A DNA stretch of 64,000 nucleotides, from assembly GCF_900496975.1 (NCBI RefSeq), contig NZ_UFQC01000013.1, forward strand, positions 1 to 64,000, in the 5' to 3' direction. Below the pieces are notes generated by a model. It was not told the DNA's origin and did no database searches. It was given only the letters and a program-made list of their open reading frames with translations. The translations under genes and the position numbers were made by a program. This stretch comes from Achromobacter veterisilvae (lineage in GTDB: Bacteria; Pseudomonadota; Gammaproteobacteria; Burkholderiales; Burkholderiaceae_B). Numbering within the stretch: position 1 is the stretch's first letter; the number at the start of each line of letters is the position of its first letter. Shown one piece after another: positions 60,402-64,000 of the stretch.

Positions 60402-61601
60402 TTACACCCGGTCGCAACGGACCGTGATGGGATGGTTGCGCAAGGTCGTCATGACCAGATCGTCGACCTGGCCTTCCACGTCGGTGATCACATAGCCGAC
60501 CTGGCCCTTCGTCTGCAGGCTCTGGCTGACGATGTTCAGGCCGTGCTGCGCCATCAGGTTGTCCAGCGTGCCGAGCGCGCCCGGGGCGTTGCGGTGCACG
60601 TGCAGGATGCGAGTGTCGCCGGCCTGCTCCAGGTAGGGCAGTTCGGGGAAGTTGACCGCGCCCTTGGTGGTGCCCGCCTGCAGGAAGCGCACCAGCTTTT
60701 CGGCGACTTCGCGGCCGATGTTCTCTTGCGATTCCTGCGTGCTGCCGCCGATGTGCGGGGTGAGGATGACGTTGGGCATGCCGATCAGCGGGCTGGCCAG
60801 CGGTTCGTCCGGACCCTTGGGTTCGGTGGGGAACACGTCCAGCGCGGCGCCGGCCAGGTGGCCGGATTTCAGGGCGGCGTGCAGCGCGTCGATGTCCACC
60901 ACCGCGCCGCGCGAGGCGTTGATCAAAATGGCGCCGCGGCGCATGCGCCCGATGGTTGCGGCGTTCATGATCTTTTCGGTGGACTTGCCGCCCGGCACGT
61001 GCAGGGTCACGACGTCGGCCTGCTCCAGCAGATCGTTGAGCGTCCCGGCGGGGCGGGCGTTGCCCAGCGGCAGCTTGGCCTCGACGTCGTGGTAGATCAC
61101 GCGCATGCCCAGGCTTTCGGCCAGCGTGCTGATCTGCGAGCCGATATTGCCGTAGCCCACGATGCCCAGCGTCTTGCCGCGGGTTTCGAAGGCGCCGGAG
61201 GCGCTCTTGTCCCAGTGGCCGAGGTGCACGCGCGCGTTCTTTTCCGGAATCCGGCGCAGCAGCAGGATGGCTTCGCCCAACACCAGTTCGGCGACCGAGC
61301 GGGTGTTCGAGAAGGGCGCATTGAATACCGGGACGCCGCGCTGCATGGCCGCGTCCAGGTCGACCTGGTTGGTGCCGATGCAGAAGCAGCCCACGACGCG
61401 CAGGTCGGGGTTGCCGGACAGCAGGCTGGCGTCCAGGTGCGTGCGAGAACGGATCCCGGCCACCTGCGCGCCGCGCAGGGCTTCGCCCAATTGTGCCGGC
61501 GGCAAGGCCGTGGCGTGCGTGACGATGTCGGTGTAGCCGGCGGCTTCGAAGACGGCGCGGGCGCTCGGATGGATGTTCTCGAACAGGACGATTTTTGCCA
61601 T
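60402..61601 (-). CDS. serA: D-3-phosphoglycerate dehydrogenase
   Basis: 399 aa, first step of serine synthesis. The substrate/NAD domains show IRSRTHLDASLL, VGCFCIGTNQVDLDAA, FNAPFSNTRSVAELVLGEAILLLRRI, LGIVGYGNIGSQISTLA, LINASRGAVVDIDAL (catalytic Arg) and VILTPHIGGSTQESQENIG (catalytic His). A C-terminal ACT domain (about 325-399, ILHVHRNAPGALGTLDNLMAQHGLNIVSQ) implies serine feedback inhibition, as in E. coli SerA. ATG 61601 has only a weak ribosome site; a TTG 9 bp upstream is the alternative. Confidence 0.95.
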   Translation of the reverse strand: MAKIVLFENIHPSARAVFEAAGYTDIVTHATALPPAQLGEALRGAQVAGIRSRTHLDASLLSGNPDLRVVGCFCIGTNQVDLDAAMQRGVPVFNAPFSNTRSVAELVLGEAILLLRRIPEKNARVHLGHWDKSASGAFETRGKTLGIVGYGNIGSQISTLAESLGMRVIYHDVEAKLPLGNARPAGTLNDLLEQADVVTLHVPGGKSTEKIMNAATIGRMRRGAILINASRGAVVDIDALHAALKSGHLAGAALDVFPTEPKGPDEPLASPLIGMPNVILTPHIGGSTQESQENIGREVAEKLVRFLQAGTTKGAVNFPELPYLEQAGDTRILHVHRNAPGALGTLDNLMAQHGLNIVSQSLQTKGQVGYVITDVEGQVDDLVMTTLRNHPITVRCDRV

Positions 61602-61699
61602 GACTGCCAAGGGAGGGGTGGGGAATGCGTTTTATTTATTGTGGCGCATTTTTGCTGCGGTGCAAGGAGTAGCCATTGGGGCGGTGGGGGTGAATTGTT

Positions 61700-62158
61700 T
61701 CAGCGGTAGGACTGGAACACCTGGGCGCCGCCCCGCTTGTCCACCAGCACCACGTCGTGCGGGGTCTTGCGGCCGCCGTATTCGGGGCCGTCCATGCCGG
61801 GCGAGCCCAGCGGCATGCCCGGGGCGGCCAGGCCCGCGGCGTCGGGCTTTTCCAGCAGCAGCCGGCGCACGTCGCTGGCGGGCACGTGGCCTTCGATGGC
61901 GTAGCCTTCCACGGCCGCGGTGTGGCAGGAGCCATAGTCCGCCATCCCGGCGTTGCGGCGGATGGGGCCGGTGTCCTGGACGTCGTGCGCGGTGACGGCG
62001 AAACCGTTGTCGCGCATGTGCTGGATCCAGTCCTCGCAGCAGCCGCAAGTGGGCGTTTTCCAGACTTCGACCCGGGTGGGCGCCTGCGCGGCGGCAAGGG
62101 CGGGCAGGCACAGGGCCGCGGCGAGGGCCAGGCGGCGCGTAAGGCGAGGGACGTTCAT
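61700..62158 (-). CDS. DUF411 metal-binding protein, copper-resistance associated
   Basis: 152 aa from ATG 62158 (GGAG upstream). A signal peptide (LALAAALCLPALAAAQA) precedes the DUF411 domain with the metal-binding TPTCGCCEDWIQHMRDNGF motif, then GMADYGSCHTAAVEGYAIEGHVPASDVRRLL and GPEYGGRKTPHDVVLVD. DUF411 proteins are periplasmic and accompany copper-resistance genes, as here after copA and copB (32 bp gap). A copper-chaperone role is the likely function. Confidence 0.9.
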   Translation of the reverse strand: MNVPRLTRRLALAAALCLPALAAAQAPTRVEVWKTPTCGCCEDWIQHMRDNGFAVTAHDVQDTGPIRRNAGMADYGSCHTAAVEGYAIEGHVPASDVRRLLLEKPDAAGLAAPGMPLGSPGMDGPEYGGRKTPHDVVLVDKRGGAQVFQSYR

Positions 62159-62190
62159 GATGCTCCGTGCTGGGGACGTGGACATACGGT

Positions 62191-63078
62191 TCAGAACCAG
62201 AACCGCACGCCCGCCATGATGGCGGTCTGGGACCGGCTGGCGCCGGCGTCCGACGCGTAGCGGGCGGTCTGGCCGAACTTGCGTTCAAAGGATACGCCAA
62301 TATAGGGCACGAACTCGCGGGTGACCTCGTAGCGCAGCCGCAGCGACAGCGATCCGTCCGACAGGCCGGAGCCGATGCCGCGTTCCGGGTCGTCCTTGCC
62401 GTAGAGGCTGGCTTCCAGCTCCGGCGTGAAGATCAGGCGCTGCGTCAGCAGCAGGTCGTATTCGGCCTTCAGTGCCAGCGCCGTGCGGCCGGACGAGCCC
62501 GCGTAGCCGGTGGCTTCGAGTTCGATGTTGTAGGGCAGGACGCCTTCGACGCCGATGGCCGCCCAGTTGCGCTTGGGGCCGGCGCCGATGTCCCGGCGCG
62601 CGCCCAGTTGCAGGTCCCAGAAGGGCGAGACGGCATGGCTCCAGAACGCTTCGACCTTGCCGTCCGATCCTTCGCCGTTCTCGCGTTCGCCCTCGCTCTT
62701 GACCAGCAGGCGGTCGGTGGCGGTGCCGAACCAGAAGCGCCCGTCCCAGTCCAGCGCGTTCCGCCCATCGCGGTTGCGCAAGACGCCGAACCTGTCGAAC
62801 AGCACCTGCCAAGTGGGCGCGTTGTCCATCATGTGCGGATGGATGCCGTAGCTGTCGTAGCCGCGTTCGCCCGCGCCGTCGCTGGACGGCAGGCTGCCGA
62901 TGGGCGGGGCGGCCCGCGCGCCGTCCTCCATCGGCCCGTGGTCCATCGACCCGTGGTCCATTCCAGGCATGGAACCATGGTCCATCGCGGCCGGCTGGGC
63001 CCAGGCGGCGGGGGCGGACAGCGCCGCGGCCAGCGCGCAGGCGCGCAACCGTCCGGTGTGGCGATTCATCGGTTTCAT
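62191..63078 (-). CDS. copB: Copper resistance protein B (outer membrane)
   Basis: 295 aa, start 3 bp after the copA stop with GGAG overlapping it. A signal peptide (ACALAAALSAPAAWAQ) is followed by a Met/His-rich copper-binding stretch (MDHGSMPGMDHGSMDHGPM). The CopB barrel follows: YDSYGIHPHMMDNAPTWQVLFDRFG, WDGRFWFGTATDRLLVKSEGE, SHAVSPFWDLQLGARRD, RLRYEVTREFVPYIGVSFERKFG, ending FWF. It works with CopA in periplasmic copper tolerance. Confidence 0.94.
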   Translation of the reverse strand: MKPMNRHTGRLRACALAAALSAPAAWAQPAAMDHGSMPGMDHGSMDHGPMEDGARAAPPIGSLPSSDGAGERGYDSYGIHPHMMDNAPTWQVLFDRFGVLRNRDGRNALDWDGRFWFGTATDRLLVKSEGERENGEGSDGKVEAFWSHAVSPFWDLQLGARRDIGAGPKRNWAAIGVEGVLPYNIELEATGYAGSSGRTALALKAEYDLLLTQRLIFTPELEASLYGKDDPERGIGSGLSDGSLSLRLRYEVTREFVPYIGVSFERKFGQTARYASDAGASRSQTAIMAGVRFWF

Positions 63079-63081
63079 CGT

Positions 63082-64000
63082 TTACTCCACCACGACCGCT
63101 CTGAACATGCCGGCCTCCATGTGGTACAGCAGGTGGCAGTGGTAGGCCCAGTTTCCGCGCGCGTCCGCGCTGACGCGGTAGCTCAGCCGCTGCGCCGGGT
63201 TGAGGGAGATAGTGTGCTTGCGCACCTGGAAGGCGCCGTCCGGCGATTCCAGGTCGCTCCACAGCCCGTGCAGGTGGATGGGATGCGTCATCATCGTGTC
63301 GTTGACCAGGACGAAGCGCACGCGTTCGCCGTAGCGCAGCACGATGGGCCTGGCGTCCGAGAACTTCACGCCGTTGAAGGACCACATATAGCGCTCCATG
63401 GTCCCGGTCAGGTGCAGCTCGATCTCGCGGGACGGCGCGCGGTCGTCCTCGGGTTCGCGCAGGGACCGCAGGTCGGCGTAGGTCAGCACGCGGCGGCCGT
63501 TGCCGCGCAGGCCGACGCCGGGATCGTCCAGCCGGGTCGACACCACGTCGGGCAGCATGGAATTGCCCACGCCGCGCTCGGCCGGATAGGGGTGTTCGAC
63601 CTCCACCATGCCGCCTTGCCCCGCGCCGGCGCCGTGGCCGCCGTGGTCCATGCCCGGCATGGCGCCATGGCCGCCGCCGCCCATGCCGTGCGCCATGCCC
63701 ATGTCCATCATGCCCAGCAACTGCACGCGGTCCAGCGCCGGCACCTCGGCCTGCATGCCCGCGCGCGGCGCCAGCGTGGCGCGCGCGTAGCCCGAGCGGT
63801 CCATGGCCTGCGAGAAAATGGTGTAGGCGCGCTCGTCCAGGGGCTCGACGATGACGTCATAGGTTTCGGCCACGCCGATGCGGAACTCGTCCACGTCCAC
63901 GGGGCGCACGTCCTGCCCGTCCGCCGCCACCACCGTCATCTTCAGCCCGGGGATGCGGACGTCGAAGTACGTCATCGCGGAACCGTTGATGAAGCGCAGG
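63082..64000 (-). CDS. copA: Copper resistance multicopper oxidase CopA, C-terminal part
   Basis: About 305 codons to the stop at 63082; the gene continues beyond the right edge in the same frame. It has the Met-rich copper region (MGMAHGMGGGGHGAMPGMDHGG) typical of CopA. The C-terminal cupredoxin contains the copper ligands HPIHLHGLWSDLESPDGAF and AYHCHLLYHMEAGMF. The enzyme oxidises Cu(I) in the periplasm and binds surplus copper. First gene of the copA-copB-DUF411 operon. Confidence 0.94.
   Translation of the reverse strand, partial: LRFINGSAMTYFDVRIPGLKMTVVAADGQDVRPVDVDEFRIGVAETYDVIVEPLDERAYTIFSQAMDRSGYARATLAPRAGMQAEVPALDRVQLLGMMDMGMAHGMGGGGHGAMPGMDHGGHGAGAGQGGMVEVEHPYPAERGVGNSMLPDVVSTRLDDPGVGLRGNGRRVLTYADLRSLREPEDDRAPSREIELHLTGTMERYMWSFNGVKFSDARPIVLRYGERVRFVLVNDTMMTHPIHLHGLWSDLESPDGAFQVRKHTISLNPAQRLSYRVSADARGNWAYHCHLLYHMEAGMFRAVVVE

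Overview
The window is high-GC DNA from a betaproteobacterium of the family Alcaligenaceae, most like Bordetella or Achromobacter. The evidence is four Bug-type periplasmic solute receptors, a pertactin-type autotransporter, many IclR/GntR/LysR-controlled catabolic operons and dispersed GGTGTCAGACACC palindromes. No tRNA, rRNA, CRISPR array or complete insertion sequence was seen.

1-15480 is acyl-CoA catabolism. Two paralogous IclR regulators lie at the outer ends of the block. Each is divergent from an operon: a thiolase-like plus DUF35 pair (1148-2737), and a MmgE/PrpD, acyl-CoA dehydrogenase and Bug operon (14472-10867). Between them are a six-gene minus-strand operon (Bug, two CaiB CoA-transferases, enoyl-CoA hydratase, acyl-CoA dehydrogenase, iron-ADH-like enzyme) and a D-2-hydroxyacid dehydrogenase. 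The substrate cannot be named from sequence. The start of etfB is at the left edge.

15481-28566 is a surface and signalling block. An autotransporter gene follows a leader with degenerate 22-bp tandem repeats. A minus-strand cluster follows, ordered RcsB-like regulator, RcsC-like hybrid kinase, REC-EAL c-di-GMP phosphodiesterase, hybrid kinase with Hpt. This is the gene order of the rcsB-rcsC-pvrR-pvrS cluster of Pseudomonas aeruginosa PAPI-1. Between the kinases and the autotransporter lies a degenerate EAL (BvgR-like) gene broken at an eight-base poly-C tract. One base fewer restores the whole reading frame, so it is a candidate phase-variable switch. This is the strongest candidate here for an undescribed system.

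28567-38888 holds a gentisate-type ring-cleavage cluster (dioxygenase, FAH hydrolase, GntR, LysR, Bug, aspartoacylase-like), then a lipocalin, gshA, a lipase, a lipoprotein and an orphan LuxR DNA-binding domain.

39010-45565 is a probable 3-sulfolactate degradation locus: suyA-suyB-Bug-slcC-comC with a divergent UTRA-GntR regulator. 45656-50870 is methionine biosynthesis (a SAM-II riboswitch, then metX-metW), an AmpG-type permease that seems to start at ATT, a tandem Usp protein and a TRIC-type channel flanking a perfect FNR box.

50871-55920 holds a 79-bp direct duplication, a GntR gene, 5-oxoprolinase pxpBCA with a VOC protein, a LysR gene and a PepSY-protein remnant. 55991-60290 is an iron-uptake unit (FecI, FecR, STN-type TonB receptor). 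60356-64000 holds serA and a copper-resistance operon (copA, copB, DUF411) running off the right edge.
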